Shown here: one piece after another, positions 49,691 to 58,650 of the stretch | Layout: every line of letters begins with the position of its first letter | Numbering within the stretch: the stretch's first letter is position 1 | The notes under the pieces: generated by a model | What the model saw: only the letters and a program-made list of their open reading frames with translations | What the model was told of the DNA's origin: nothing | Database searches by the model: none | From: CAZKVJ01 sp964556225 | Lineage (GTDB): Bacteria > Actinomycetota > Acidimicrobiia > Acidimicrobiales > Ilumatobacteraceae | DNA length: 64,000 nt | Direction of reading: 5' to 3' | Assembly: GCA_964556225.1 (NCBI GenBank) | Contig: CAZKVJ010000006.1 | Coordinates: forward strand, 62,001-126,000 | Position numbers and translations under genes: made by a program

Positions 49691-51313
49691 TCAGATGTCG
49701 ATCGTCCAGGAGTTGATGGCGTAGCTGCGGTCGGCGTGGACCTCGACGACGGCGGTCGACGACATCGTCTTGCCGTTGACCGCGGTGGTCGCCCGCAGCT
49801 GCACCTTGCGCTGGATCGCCTCGGTCAACACGCCGACCGTGTACGCCGAGACGCCACCGGCTGGCAGGTTGTTGAGGCCCAGCTCGAGGCGGGCGGCGAC
49901 CAGGCCACCACCGAGGCGCAGCTCGTACTGGTCCGTGCTGCCCTGCACCCGGACCGGGGCGTTCGGCACGAACACGTAGCCGTCGAGCAGAACCCGGTTG
50001 GACGACCCCACGGCGCCGCCGAGCTTCACGTCGAGGATCGGCGAGGAGGACTTCGGGGTGAGCGTCGACGCCCGGAAGCCGATGGCCGGGCCGGTGGCGC
50101 TGGGGCGGATCGTGTGCGAGATCGCCGGCACCGTGGCGCCGTCGGCGAGCTGCACGACGTCGGCGGGGACCTCGACGTCGGTGGTCGCCACGCCGAAGCT
50201 CACGGAGCGGATGCTGACGCCCTCGGAGCCTCGAGTGGTGGCGGTGCTCACCCGGCGGTTCATCCGCAGCGAGGCGTTCTCCACGGAGATCGTGGCGCTC
50301 GACCCGAGCAGGAACGTCGCGCCCTTGCCGGTGATCTCGTGGCTGCGCGGCGCGGTGGGGGCGAAGGCGGCGTCGGCATCGTAGGCGCAGCCGGCGTAGC
50401 GGCCCTCGCCGGCCACGACCTGCGCCCCGTTCTTGATGATGACCGGCCGCTCGAAGTAGTAGACGCCCGAGGCGAAGTAGTGCTGGCCGCCGTCGAGCAC
50501 CAGCGGGGTCGAGCCGTAGTAGCGGCCCGGGTAGTACAGCGTGCAGGCACCGAGCGCCGCCTGGGAGCCCGGGCGCTCGAACGTCGGCAGGGCCGCCAGC
50601 TTCGGGTAGCTCCAGCTCGTCCCGCTCGGGTTGTCGCCGGCCCGGGTCCACCACGGGTCCGCCGTGCAGGTCATCGTGTGCGTGTACGACTCGCCGGTCA
50701 GCCCGGACGGCGCCGACGGGAACGCGGACGCCGCAGCCAGCCCGGGGTCGTTGCAGTCCACCGCCGGGCCGCCGGCGCTGTAGCGGGCGGCCGGCGTCGA
50801 CGCCGACGTGTAGCTCGACAGCGTGATGTCGGCGTTGCGCACCAGCATGTCGCTGGTCTTGCCGTCGACCCGGCCGGCGTTCAAGAAGACGTTGCCGTCG
50901 AGGTCCTTGAGCGGGCTGGTGCCGTTGCCGTTCAGGTTCCAGTCCGACGAGATGTTCGAGGTGAGGATGAGGCCGTAGCGGCCGCTGCCGCTGGTGTAGG
51001 TCTGCAGCGTGGTGCAGGTCACCGCCACGTCGGCGCCGTTCAGGTTCCACGTCGCGCTGGGGGCGAAGCAGCCCTTGGGCCCGTAGTCGCGCTGCAGCGT
51101 GATGGCCATGCGGGTCGCCGACTTCACACCCTCGGCCCCCACCGTGCGGGTCCGCACCACGGGCGCCGCCTTCAGCACGCCGGTGGCGTAGGTAAGCAGC
51201 CCGGCGCTGATGATCCCGCCGATGACCAGCATCACCAGCGCCAGTACCAGCACGGCGCCCTGGTCGCGGTCCTGGCGGTCCGCCGGGACGATGTCGATCG
51301 ACGGCGCGTTCAT
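49691..51313 (-). CDS. PilX-like surface protein of a pilin cassette
   Basis: The product has 540 residues. A short N-terminus (IDIVPADRQDRDQGA) precedes a hydrophobic helix (GAVLVLALVMLVIGGIISAG) as in PilX-type pilus assembly proteins; it lacks the typical FTLxE pilin motif. The rest is Ser/Thr/Gly-rich and beta-like, with six Cys (in KGCFAP, VTCTT, VDCNDPG, MTCTAD, GACTLYY and AGCAYD) likely paired outside the cell. ATG 51313 overlaps the stop of the vWA pilin gene (ATGA). It may form part of a pilus tip with the two upstream products. Confidence 0.75.
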   Translation of the reverse strand: MNAPSIDIVPADRQDRDQGAVLVLALVMLVIGGIISAGLLTYATGVLKAAPVVRTRTVGAEGVKSATRMAITLQRDYGPKGCFAPSATWNLNGADVAVTCTTLQTYTSGSGRYGLILTSNISSDWNLNGNGTSPLKDLDGNVFLNAGRVDGKTSDMLVRNADITLSSYTSASTPAARYSAGGPAVDCNDPGLAAASAFPSAPSGLTGESYTHTMTCTADPWWTRAGDNPSGTSWSYPKLAALPTFERPGSQAALGACTLYYPGRYYGSTPLVLDGGQHYFASGVYYFERPVIIKNGAQVVAGEGRYAGCAYDADAAFAPTAPRSHEITGKGATFLLGSSATISVENASLRMNRRVSTATTRGSEGVSIRSVSFGVATTDVEVPADVVQLADGATVPAISHTIRPSATGPAIGFRASTLTPKSSSPILDVKLGGAVGSSNRVLLDGYVFVPNAPVRVQGSTDQYELRLGGGLVAARLELGLNNLPAGGVSAYTVGVLTEAIQRKVQLRATTAVNGKTMSSTAVVEVHADRSYAINSWTIDI

Positions 51314-53016
51314 GCCGGCCTCGAGACGAAGATGCAGGAGACGGCCTCGTCGGGACGCAGGACCAGTGCCACGCCCGGCGCCCCGTCGAGCGGAGCGGAC
51401 TGGCGGGAGGCGTCGAGCGGCACGCCACCGGCGCTGCACTCGACCCGGTCGAGCACGTAGCCGTCGGCCACCTGCTCGGTGATCTGCACCGGGCGGGTGG
51501 CGCTCCCGGACGGGAACGGGTAGTCGAAGGTGATCGAGGCCTCGTTCGCCAGGTCGAGCTCGCGCACGCCGGTCTCGGTCGTGTACGACCAGACGCCGCG
51601 GCCCTCCTGGAGGGTGCCTCCCACGTCGATGCGCTTCTGCACGGTGACCGTCCCTCCGCACTGTGCGGCCATGATCGCCTTGAGGGTGGAGCCGAGCTGG
51701 GTCCAGTCGCCGGACCCCCGCCCGGGGATGAAGTAGTCAGCCGACGCCGCGTTGGCGATGTCGGTGGGGCCGGTGCCGGTCCAGGCGACGTTGCCCACGA
51801 CCGACTTGAGCCGGCTGACCGAGGCGCTGTCGGCGGCCGAGGCGCCGACGTACACGCCGACCACCCGGGCGCCGGTGGCGCGGGCGTCGTTGGCCATGGT
51901 GGCCGCCCGGCTGACGTCCTCCGGGTCGATCCGGTTGTCGTTGCTGTTGCCCGGGGTGGTGCGGTTCCGGTTCGGATCACCGTCGGTCACGAACACCACC
52001 AGGTCCGCCAGCTGGGTGCGCAGGGTGCCGTTGCTCTCACGGAACGGCAGCCACAAACCGTCCTCCCAGTTCGTCGTGCCGCCGTAGGTGATGTTGGTGA
52101 TGGCCGTGCGGGCCGCCGTGACCTCGGCCGAGGGGTTCAGCAGCGAGATGTAGCTGCCGGCCGTCGTCGGGTAGAGGGCATAGGCGTTCCTGGAGAACCC
52201 GGTGATCGACAGCAGCGTGGGGGTGCCGGTGAAGGCGTCGACCAGACCGGTGGCGGCAGCCTCCAGGTACGGGTCGCCGCCCACCTGGCTGATCGAGCCG
52301 GAGGTGTCGAGCACGAGGGCGACGGTGCCGCCACACCGGCTGGGGGGTGCACTCGGGTCGACGATGCCGCCGCGGTAGTCGGTGGGGAGCAGGTCGTTGG
52401 AGGACAGCCCGGCGCCGCCGGTGGTGAACACGTTGCCGCTGGCGAAGGTGACCTCCATGTCCTCGCCGATCGGGCGCAGCACGACCTGGTTGCGCGACCG
52501 CAGCTGCACGGCGAACGTCGGCGGCTGGTCGGGGGTCCAGCCCGCCGGCGGGGCGGCGACGGCGTGAGCGACGACCATGCGGGTGACGCTCTCGCCGGCC
52601 GTCCCCGGCGAGTGGATCTCGTAGCGGACGATCGCCCACCCATCGCCGTCGGGCTCGTACCGGTAGGCGACCAGGTAGGTCCCGCCGAGGTCCGGATCCT
52701 CACGCGTGAGCGTGACCACGTTCGTGCCCGGGAGGAGCTGCGAGGACGCCGGCTGCAGGGTGGGCGTGCCGTCGGCGGCGATCGCCGAGGACAGGTCGAC
52801 GGGCACCCAGGTCTGCAGGAACATCACGTCGGAGCTCTCGGCGATGCGCTGCTGGGTCGGGCGCTCTGCTCGCAGGGTCACCGACAGCGCCGCACCGAGC
52901 GCGGCCGTCAGCACGCCGGTCAGCGTGATCCCGATCAGGAGCTCGACCAGCGTCATCCCACGGTCGCGGCCGCCGGCCGCGTCGGGCTCAGGCGGGAACG
53001 GGCTTCGGGAAGACAT
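51310..53016 (-). CDS. Type IV pilin-like protein fused to a von Willebrand A domain
   Basis: The product has 568 residues. The prepilin signature is DRGMTLVELLIGITLTGVL, with processing predicted after Gly20, leaving Met1 and Glu5. After a pilin-like region, residues ~229-452 are a vWA domain with a complete MIDAS: DTSGS (237-241), Thr around 315 (GGTTNWEDG) and Asp345 (VVFVTDGDP). A C-terminal ~115-residue domain (TVTVQKRIDVGG ... AVSCIFVSRPA) looks like the SpaA/prealbumin-type beta domains of surface proteins. The likely role is a metal-dependent adhesin at a pilus tip. Confidence 0.82.
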   Translation of the reverse strand: MSSRSPFPPEPDAAGGRDRGMTLVELLIGITLTGVLTAALGAALSVTLRAERPTQQRIAESSDVMFLQTWVPVDLSSAIAADGTPTLQPASSQLLPGTNVVTLTREDPDLGGTYLVAYRYEPDGDGWAIVRYEIHSPGTAGESVTRMVVAHAVAAPPAGWTPDQPPTFAVQLRSRNQVVLRPIGEDMEVTFASGNVFTTGGAGLSSNDLLPTDYRGGIVDPSAPPSRCGGTVALVLDTSGSISQVGGDPYLEAAATGLVDAFTGTPTLLSITGFSRNAYALYPTTAGSYISLLNPSAEVTAARTAITNITYGGTTNWEDGLWLPFRESNGTLRTQLADLVVFVTDGDPNRNRTTPGNSNDNRIDPEDVSRAATMANDARATGARVVGVYVGASAADSASVSRLKSVVGNVAWTGTGPTDIANAASADYFIPGRGSGDWTQLGSTLKAIMAAQCGGTVTVQKRIDVGGTLQEGRGVWSYTTETGVRELDLANEASITFDYPFPSGSATRPVQITEQVADGYVLDRVECSAGGVPLDASRQSAPLDGAPGVALVLRPDEAVSCIFVSRPA

Positions 53017-53524
53017 TGTTCTTCACCACCTCGAGGGTGCGCGAGTAGCCGGTGGAGGGTCCGCTCACCCGGATGGCCACCTTCTGCAGGGTCCGGCCGG
53101 TGGTGAGCCCGACGGATGCGTTGCACTCCGAGCCCGACAGCCCGTTGGTGTCCTGCCAGCTGCCGCCGGCGCCCGAGGTGGGGACCCAGTACTGGATGCC
53201 GACGATCTGCACGGTCGACGTCGACCAGTCGACGGTGCCAGCCGCGGCCTGCACGATCGGCAGGTAGCCGCCCCGTGGGTCGAGCTCGGGGCAGGGGAGG
53301 TAGGCGTACCCGGTGAGGCGGTCCGCTGCGCTCGTGAGCACCGCCTCGACCTTGGACTGCTCGTCGTTGCGCTGCGACACGCGGATCGACATGCCGACAG
53401 CGCCGAGGATGGCGGCCAGCGCCGTGCCCATCAGGGCGATCGTGGCGACGACCTCCACGAGGCTGTAGCCGCCGTCTCGGTCGGTACGCCCCGACCGGTC
53501 GATGCCTGCCCCGGTTTCCGCCAT
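52988..53524 (-). CDS. Type IV pilin-like minor pilin
   Basis: The product has 178 residues. The prepilin motif is DRDGGYSLVEVVATIALMGT, with cleavage expected after Gly19, leaving Tyr1 and Glu5. One hydrophobic helix is followed by an extracellular domain with Cys residues in YLPCPELDPRGG and SGSECNASVG. It is the first gene of the three-gene cassette and overlaps the vWA pilin gene by 29 nt. No pilus motor, platform or peptidase gene is in the window. Confidence 0.8.
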   Translation of the reverse strand: MAETGAGIDRSGRTDRDGGYSLVEVVATIALMGTALAAILGAVGMSIRVSQRNDEQSKVEAVLTSAADRLTGYAYLPCPELDPRGGYLPIVQAAAGTVDWSTSTVQIVGIQYWVPTSGAGGSWQDTNGLSGSECNASVGLTTGRTLQKVAIRVSGPSTGYSRTLEVVKNNVFPKPVPA

Positions 53525-53643
53525 GAGCGCACTGTGCAGGTATTCGAACGCCCTGTGAAGTCAAAAGACGCAGTCTTGACTCAAGTTGGGCCCATCGAGT
53601 GACCGCTCAACCGCTCTCCGCCGTCAACGTGAAGGCATCTGAC
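53525..53643. other. Short intergenic region upstream of the pilin cassette
   Basis: This region should hold the pilin promoter reading leftward. Its base composition is less GC-rich than its surroundings (for example GTGAAGTCAAAAGACGCAGT). I see no gene and no clear palindrome in it. Confidence 0.4.
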
Positions 53644-55203
53644 TCAATGAACCTGTCGCGTCTGCCCCGCCCAGTACGGCTCGCGCAGCTTGAACTTCTG
53701 CAGCTTGCCGGTCGCGGTGCGGGCCAGCGACTCGCGCAGCTCGACGCGCTTTGGGCACTTGTAGCCGGCGAGCTGGCGGCGAGCGTGGGCGATCACGTCG
53801 GCCTCGGTGAGCGACGATCCCGGCACCGGTACGACCAGCGCCAGCACCAGCTCGCCCCACCGCTCGTCGGGGACGCCGATCACCGCCACCTCGGCCACGT
53901 CCGGGTGGGAGAAGATCGCGTCCTCCACCTCGATCGACGAGACGTTCTCGCCCCCCGAGATGATGACGTCCTTCTTCCGGTCGCTGATGGTGAGGTAGCC
54001 CTCGGCGTCGAGGGTCCCGCCGTCGCCGGTGTGGAACCACGCCGGCCCGTCCGGGTCGTCGGCCGCCGGGCGGATGGCGTTTGCGGTGGCCTCGGGCTGG
54101 TGCCAGTAGCCGTCCATGATCACGTTGCCGCGTGCCAGGACCTCGCCCTGGTCGCTGATGCGCAGCTCCACGCCGAGCGCCGGTGCTCCGGCCCGTCCCA
54201 GCGCCCTCGCCCGCTCGGTGGGCGTCAGGCCGTCGAGCTCGGCCCGGCGGCGGTTCATCGTCAGCAGGGGGCTGGTCTCGGTGAGGCCATAGATCTGCAC
54301 CAGCTCCCAGCCGAGGTCGGTCTCGATCCGCTCGATGGTGCGCGTGGGTGGCGGTGCACCGGCGACGACCATGCGGACCCGGCCACCGCCCGGGATGGGG
54401 CCCGACCACTCGGCGGCGGCGTCGAGGATCATGTTGGCCACCGCCGGCGCGCCGCACAGCAGCGTGACGTCGTGCTCGTCGATGCGGCGCAGGATCTCGG
54501 CGCCGTCCACCTTGCGCAGCACGACGTGCCGGCCACCCATGCCGGTCACGGCGTACACCATGCCCCAGCCGTTGCAGTGGAACTGCGGCAACGTGTGGAG
54601 GTAGACGTCCCGGTCGCTGACGCCCATCTGCCAGCCGAAGAGGGCAGCGTTGATCCACAGGTTGCGGTGCGTGAGCTGCACGCCCTTCGGCCGGGCCGTC
54701 GTGCCGCTGGTGTAGTTGATGGTGGCCGTGGCGTCCTCGTCCGCGGCCCACGGCTCCGGCGCTGCATCGAGGCACAGCAGGGCATCATCGCTGCGGGCGC
54801 CGATCACGAAGCGGTGCTCGCACGTGACGCCGGCCAGTGCCTCGTCCAGCTCCGGGTCGACGAGGAGCACCCGTGAGCCGGAGTGCTCCACGATGTAGCG
54901 GACCTCCTCGGCGTGGAGGCGGAAGTTGATGGGCACCAGGATCCGCCCCCAGCCGGAGACGCCGAAGAACGCCGTCAGCAGCCGAGCGGAGTTCTGGGTG
55001 ACCATCGCCACCCGCTCGCCGGGTGCGATGCCCATCGCGTCGAGCCCGGCGGCGATCGCCCGGGCTCGCGCCGCCACGTCGCGATAGGTGAGCGATCCCC
55101 AGCTCGGCGCCGGTTGGTCGGGCTCGTCGACGACGCCGATGCGCTCGCCGTACAGCAGCTCGGCCCGCTGCAGGTGGTCGGTGATGGTGAGCGGCACCTT
55201 CAT
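53644..55203 (-). CDS. AMP-dependent acyl-CoA synthetase
   Basis: This 519-residue adenylate-forming enzyme activates a carboxylic acid to its CoA thioester. The nucleotide P-loop is NYTSGTTARPKGVQLTHRN, then LPQFHCNGWGM, QIYGLTETSPLL, the hinge region with WFHTGDGGTLDAEGYLTISD and DRKKDVIISGGENVSSIEVE, and the catalytic Lys of the C-terminal subdomain in SLARTATGKLQKF. It resembles medium/long-chain fatty-acyl synthetases (FadD type). ATG 55203 is 7 nt after TAACGT. Confidence 0.94.
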   Translation of the reverse strand: MKVPLTITDHLQRAELLYGERIGVVDEPDQPAPSWGSLTYRDVAARARAIAAGLDAMGIAPGERVAMVTQNSARLLTAFFGVSGWGRILVPINFRLHAEEVRYIVEHSGSRVLLVDPELDEALAGVTCEHRFVIGARSDDALLCLDAAPEPWAADEDATATINYTSGTTARPKGVQLTHRNLWINAALFGWQMGVSDRDVYLHTLPQFHCNGWGMVYAVTGMGGRHVVLRKVDGAEILRRIDEHDVTLLCGAPAVANMILDAAAEWSGPIPGGGRVRMVVAGAPPPTRTIERIETDLGWELVQIYGLTETSPLLTMNRRRAELDGLTPTERARALGRAGAPALGVELRISDQGEVLARGNVIMDGYWHQPEATANAIRPAADDPDGPAWFHTGDGGTLDAEGYLTISDRKKDVIISGGENVSSIEVEDAIFSHPDVAEVAVIGVPDERWGELVLALVVPVPGSSLTEADVIAHARRQLAGYKCPKRVELRESLARTATGKLQKFKLREPYWAGQTRQVH

Positions 55204-55210
55204 GGGCCAA

Positions 55211-55216
55211 ACGTTA
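55211..55216 (-). promoter_or_regulatory. -10 box (TAACGT) of the acyl-CoA synthetase
   Basis: TAACGT on the minus strand ends 7 nt before ATG 55203. Confidence 0.5.
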
Positions 55217-55254
55217 CGACGGCGCCGGGGCATGCCGGAGCGGCATCGGGTCGA

Positions 55255-55260
55255 TACCCT
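55255..55260 (+). promoter_or_regulatory. -10 box (TACCCT) of the DEAD-box helicase
   Basis: TACCCT ends 9 nt before ATG 55270; the 9 nt contain GGGAG, so a weak ribosome binding site is also possible. Confidence 0.45.
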
Positions 55261-55269
55261 GGGAGCAAC

Positions 55270-56568
55270 ATGACTGAACCTGCTCCCCGCCAGGCGGCGC
55301 CCCGTGGTCGGCACCGCCGGCGTCGACGCTCGACGACCGAGACGTCCGCTGCTCCCCGCGAGAAGGCCACCACCCCGAAGCTCCCCGCCGTCGACCCGCC
55401 GACCGGCTTCGCGGACCTCGGTGTGCCGCCCGAGGTCGACGCCGGTCTCGCCGCGGCCGGCTTCGCCCAGCCCTTCGCCATCCAGCGCGAGGCCGTGCCC
55501 GTCGCCATGACCGGGCGTGACCTGTGCGGTCGGGCCCGCACCGGCAGCGGCAAGACGCTGGCGTTCGGGGTCCCCATGATCGCTCGCATCGATGGCGATG
55601 CCGACCCTCGCCGCCCGCAGGGGCTGATCCTGGTGCCCACCCGCGAGCTGGCGATCCAGGTGGCCGACGTCCTGGCGCCGATCGCCGCCGCGGTCGGTCA
55701 GACGGTGATCCCGGTCTACGGGGGCGCGTCCCGCCACGGTCAGATCGACCAGCTGGCCGACGGCGTCGAGATCGTCGTCGCCACCCCGCTGCGCCTCATC
55801 GACCTGATGAAGGCCGGGGAGGTGGCGCTCGGCGACATCCAGGTGCTGGTGGTCGACGAGGCCGACCGCATGGCCGACGAGGGGTTCACCCCCCAGGTCG
55901 AGTGGATCCTGCGCCACATCAAGGGCCCGCACCAGACGATGCTGTTCTCGGCCACGCTCGACGGCCAGGTCGCCCACATCGTCGACCGCTACCTGAGCGA
56001 CCCGGCCGAGGTGTCCATCGACTCGCCGACCGAGACGGTGGGCACGATGCACCACCTGTTCTTGGCGGTCCACCACATGGACAAGGCGCGAGTCGTCGCC
56101 GCCATCGCCAGTGGCACCAACCGGATGCTGGTCTTCTGCGACACCAAGCGGCTGTGCGACCGGGTCGAGGCGTCGTTGCGCGAGCTCGGCGTCGATGCCG
56201 CCGCCATCCACGGTGACCTGCCGCAGGTGGCCCGAGAGCGGGCGCTCAACCGCTTCGCCCGGGGCGAGCTCAAGGTGCTCGTCGCCACCGACGTCGCGGC
56301 CCGCGGCATCGACGTGGAGGACATCGGCATCGTGGTGCACTACGAGCCGGTCATGGACCACAAGACGTACCTGCACCGCTCCGGCCGCACGGCGCGCGCC
56401 GGCCGCGACGGCTGGGCCGTGACGCTCGCCGAGTACAACCAGCACACCACGTGCCGGATCCTCCAGAAGGCGCTGCGCCTCGAGCCGCACGAGCCGGTGC
56501 AGGTGTTCTCGAACAACCCCCGGCTGGCGAACCTCTCCGACTTCCTCGCCGACGGCGACGCCGCCTGA
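55270..56568 (+). CDS. DEAD-box RNA helicase
   Basis: The product has 432 residues. A basic N-terminal tail (RGRHRRRRRSTTE) precedes the helicase core: Q motif (FAQPFAIQREAVPVAMTGRD), motif I ARTGSGKTLAF, motif Ia VPTRELAIQ, motif II VDEADRMADEGF, motif III LFSATL and motif VI HRSGRTARAGRDG. There is no extended C-terminal domain, as in RhlE-like minimal enzymes. It unwinds RNA in ribosome assembly or mRNA turnover. Confidence 0.94.
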   Translation: MTEPAPRQAAPRGRHRRRRRSTTETSAAPREKATTPKLPAVDPPTGFADLGVPPEVDAGLAAAGFAQPFAIQREAVPVAMTGRDLCGRARTGSGKTLAFGVPMIARIDGDADPRRPQGLILVPTRELAIQVADVLAPIAAAVGQTVIPVYGGASRHGQIDQLADGVEIVVATPLRLIDLMKAGEVALGDIQVLVVDEADRMADEGFTPQVEWILRHIKGPHQTMLFSATLDGQVAHIVDRYLSDPAEVSIDSPTETVGTMHHLFLAVHHMDKARVVAAIASGTNRMLVFCDTKRLCDRVEASLRELGVDAAAIHGDLPQVARERALNRFARGELKVLVATDVAARGIDVEDIGIVVHYEPVMDHKTYLHRSGRTARAGRDGWAVTLAEYNQHTTCRILQKALRLEPHEPVQVFSNNPRLANLSDFLADGDAA

Positions 56569-56591
56569 CGGTCGTCCTTTCGGTCGTCAGG
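56564..56591. terminator. Hairpin containing both stop codons of convergent genes
   Basis: CCTGACG (56564-56570) and CGTCAGG (56585-56591) form a 7-bp stem that includes the helicase TGA and the leuD stop on opposite strands. No T tract follows. Confidence 0.4.
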
Positions 56592-57171
56592 GGAGCCAGG
56601 CGGGGCGGCGGGACTCGAACTCGCTGATCTCCGCCTCGTGGGACAGCGTGATGCCGATGTCGTCGAGGCCCTCGAGGAACCGCTGCCGGGTGGCGGGATC
56701 CATCGGGAACGGCGCCTCGAGGCCGATCGAGGGGACCTCGACCACCAGTCGCTCGACGTCGACGACGACCACGGTCGTGGCGTCGGCCTCGATCGCGTCC
56801 CAGATGCGGGTCACCTCGGCTGCGGGCAGCACGACCGGCACCAGCCCGTTCTTGGTGCAGTTGTTGCGGAAGATGTCGCTGAAGCTGGGGGCGATCACGG
56901 CGTCGAAGCCGTACTGCTGCAGCGCCCAGACGGCGTGTTCGCGTGACGATCCCACCCCGAAGCTGGGCCCGGCCACCAGGATGGAGGCGCCGGCGTAGCG
57001 CTCGTCGTTGAGCACGAACGAGCGATCGTCGCGCCAGGTGGAGAACAGCCCGGCCTCGAACCCGGTCCGCTCGACCCGCTTGAGCCATTCGGCGGGGATG
57101 ATCTGATCGGTGTCGACGTCGCTGCGCCGCAGCGGCACGGCCCGCCCCGACAGCACGGTCACGGCCTTCAT
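56587..57171 (-). CDS. leuD: 3-Isopropylmalate dehydratase small subunit
   Basis: This 194-residue swivelling domain pairs with LeuC to isomerise 2- to 3-isopropylmalate. It has LRRSDVDTDQIIPAEWLKRV, the GPSFGVGSSREHAVWALQQY substrate loop and APSFSDIFRNNCTKNGLVPV. ATG 57171 is 28 nt after leuC behind GAGAGGAGC. The gene converges with the helicase, ending in a shared hairpin. Confidence 0.96.
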   Translation of the reverse strand: MKAVTVLSGRAVPLRRSDVDTDQIIPAEWLKRVERTGFEAGLFSTWRDDRSFVLNDERYAGASILVAGPSFGVGSSREHAVWALQQYGFDAVIAPSFSDIFRNNCTKNGLVPVVLPAAEVTRIWDAIEADATTVVVVDVERLVVEVPSIGLEAPFPMDPATRQRFLEGLDDIGITLSHEAEISEFESRRPAWLP

Positions 57172-57199
57172 GTGGTGCTCCTCTCTGGGACGGCTGGCA

Positions 57200-58594
57200 T
57201 CAGCCGAGGTCGTCGGCGGTGGCGAAGTGGCCGGCGACCGCGGTGGCGGCGGCCACGGCGGGCGACACCAGGTGGGTGCGGCCACCGCGACCCTGGCGGC
57301 CCTCGAAGTTCCGGTTGCTGGTGCTGGCCGAGCGCTCCCCGGGGGCCAGCTTGTCCGGGTTCATGGCCAGGCACATGCTGCAACCGGGCTCGCGCCAGTC
57401 GGCACCGGCGCTCGTGAAGATCCGGTCGAGGCCCTCGGCCTCGGCCTGCGCCTTCACGGCGTGGCTGCCGGGCACGACCAGCACCCGCCCGACGCCCACC
57501 CGCCGGCCGTCGAGCACGGCGGCGGCCGCTCGGAGGTCTTCGATCCGGCTGTTCGTGCAGCTGCCGATGAACACCGTGTCGACGCGGATGTCGCGGATCG
57601 CCGTCCCCGGTGCGAGGCCCATGTACTCGAGCGCTCTGGCGACGGTCTCGCGCTCGGTGGGGTCGTCGAAAGAGTCAGGGGAGGGCACGGTGCCGTCGAT
57701 CGTGGCCACCTGGGCCGGGTTGGTGCCCCAGGTGACGTGGGGCCGCAGGGTCGCGGCATCCAGGTGGACCTCGGTGTCGAACACCGCCCCCTCGTCGGTC
57801 ACCAGCGTCCGCCAGTCGTCGAGCGCCCGCTCCCACGCGGCGCCGGCGGGGGCGTGCGGGCGGCCCTCGAGGTAGGCGAAGGTGGTGTCGTCGGGGGCGA
57901 TGAGCCCGGCCTTGGCGCCGGCCTCGATCGACATGTTGCAGACCGTCATCCGGCCCTCCATCGACAGCGACCGGATGGCCGAGCCGCGGTACTCGACCAC
58001 GTGGCCGATCCCGCCGCCGGTGCCGATGCGCCCGATGATCGCCAGCACGACGTCCTTGGCGCTCACGCCGGCCGGCAGCTCGCCGTCGACGCTGATGGAC
58101 ATCCACCTGGGGCGCGTCTGGGGCAGCGTCTGGGTGGCGAGGACGTGCTCGACCTCGCTGGTGCCGATGCCGAAGGCGAGGGCGCCGAACGCGCCGTGCG
58201 TGGCGGTGTGGCTGTCGCCGCACACGATCGTCATCCCCGGCAGCGTCCGGCCCTGCTCGGGCCCGATGACGTGCACGATGCCCTGGCCGGGGTCGCCCAT
58301 CGGGTAGAGCCGGATGCCGAACTCGGCGGCGTTGGCGCGCAGGACCTCGACCTGGCGGGCCGAGATCGGGTCGGCGATCGGCAGGTGCAGGTCCTGGGTG
58401 GGCACGTTGTGGTCCTCGGTGGCGACCGTCAGCTCCGGGCGCCGCACGGTTCGGCCGGCGAGCCGAAGGCCGTCGAAGGCCTGGGGGCTCGTCACCTCGT
58501 GGACGAGGTGGAGGTCGATGTAGAGCAGATCGGGCTCGCCCGGCGCGGCGTGCACGACGTGACGGTCCCAGATCTTGTTCGCCAGGGTCGGCAT
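57200..58594 (-). CDS. leuC: 3-Isopropylmalate dehydratase large subunit
   Basis: This 464-residue [4Fe-4S] enzyme of the aconitase family has cluster Cys residues in FIGSCTNSRIEDLRAAAAVL and GCSMCLAMNPDKL. The substrate segment GMTIVCGDSHTATHGAFGAL and YIDLHLVHEVTSPQAFDGLR are also seen. ATG 58594 follows a good GGAGGCACCTGC site. The divergent IclR gene and a palindrome lie directly upstream. Confidence 0.97.
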   Translation of the reverse strand: MPTLANKIWDRHVVHAAPGEPDLLYIDLHLVHEVTSPQAFDGLRLAGRTVRRPELTVATEDHNVPTQDLHLPIADPISARQVEVLRANAAEFGIRLYPMGDPGQGIVHVIGPEQGRTLPGMTIVCGDSHTATHGAFGALAFGIGTSEVEHVLATQTLPQTRPRWMSISVDGELPAGVSAKDVVLAIIGRIGTGGGIGHVVEYRGSAIRSLSMEGRMTVCNMSIEAGAKAGLIAPDDTTFAYLEGRPHAPAGAAWERALDDWRTLVTDEGAVFDTEVHLDAATLRPHVTWGTNPAQVATIDGTVPSPDSFDDPTERETVARALEYMGLAPGTAIRDIRVDTVFIGSCTNSRIEDLRAAAAVLDGRRVGVGRVLVVPGSHAVKAQAEAEGLDRIFTSAGADWREPGCSMCLAMNPDKLAPGERSASTSNRNFEGRQGRGGRTHLVSPAVAAATAVAGHFATADDLG

Positions 58595-58620
58595 GCAGGT
58601 GCCTCCGGATGCTCGCTGTG

Positions 58621-58635
58621 TCTCAATCAATGAGA
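58621..58635. promoter_or_regulatory. TCTCA-N5-TGAGA operator candidate between leuC and the IclR gene
   Basis: The perfect inverted repeat TCTCA-ATCAA-TGAGA sits between the two divergent starts, directly upstream of the TAGGAT box (58636-58641) that lies 9 nt before the regulator ATG. A regulator bound here could control itself and leuCD, as NdgR/LtbR does in other actinobacteria. Confidence 0.6.
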
Positions 58636-58650
58636 TAGGATTCTCGTCTG

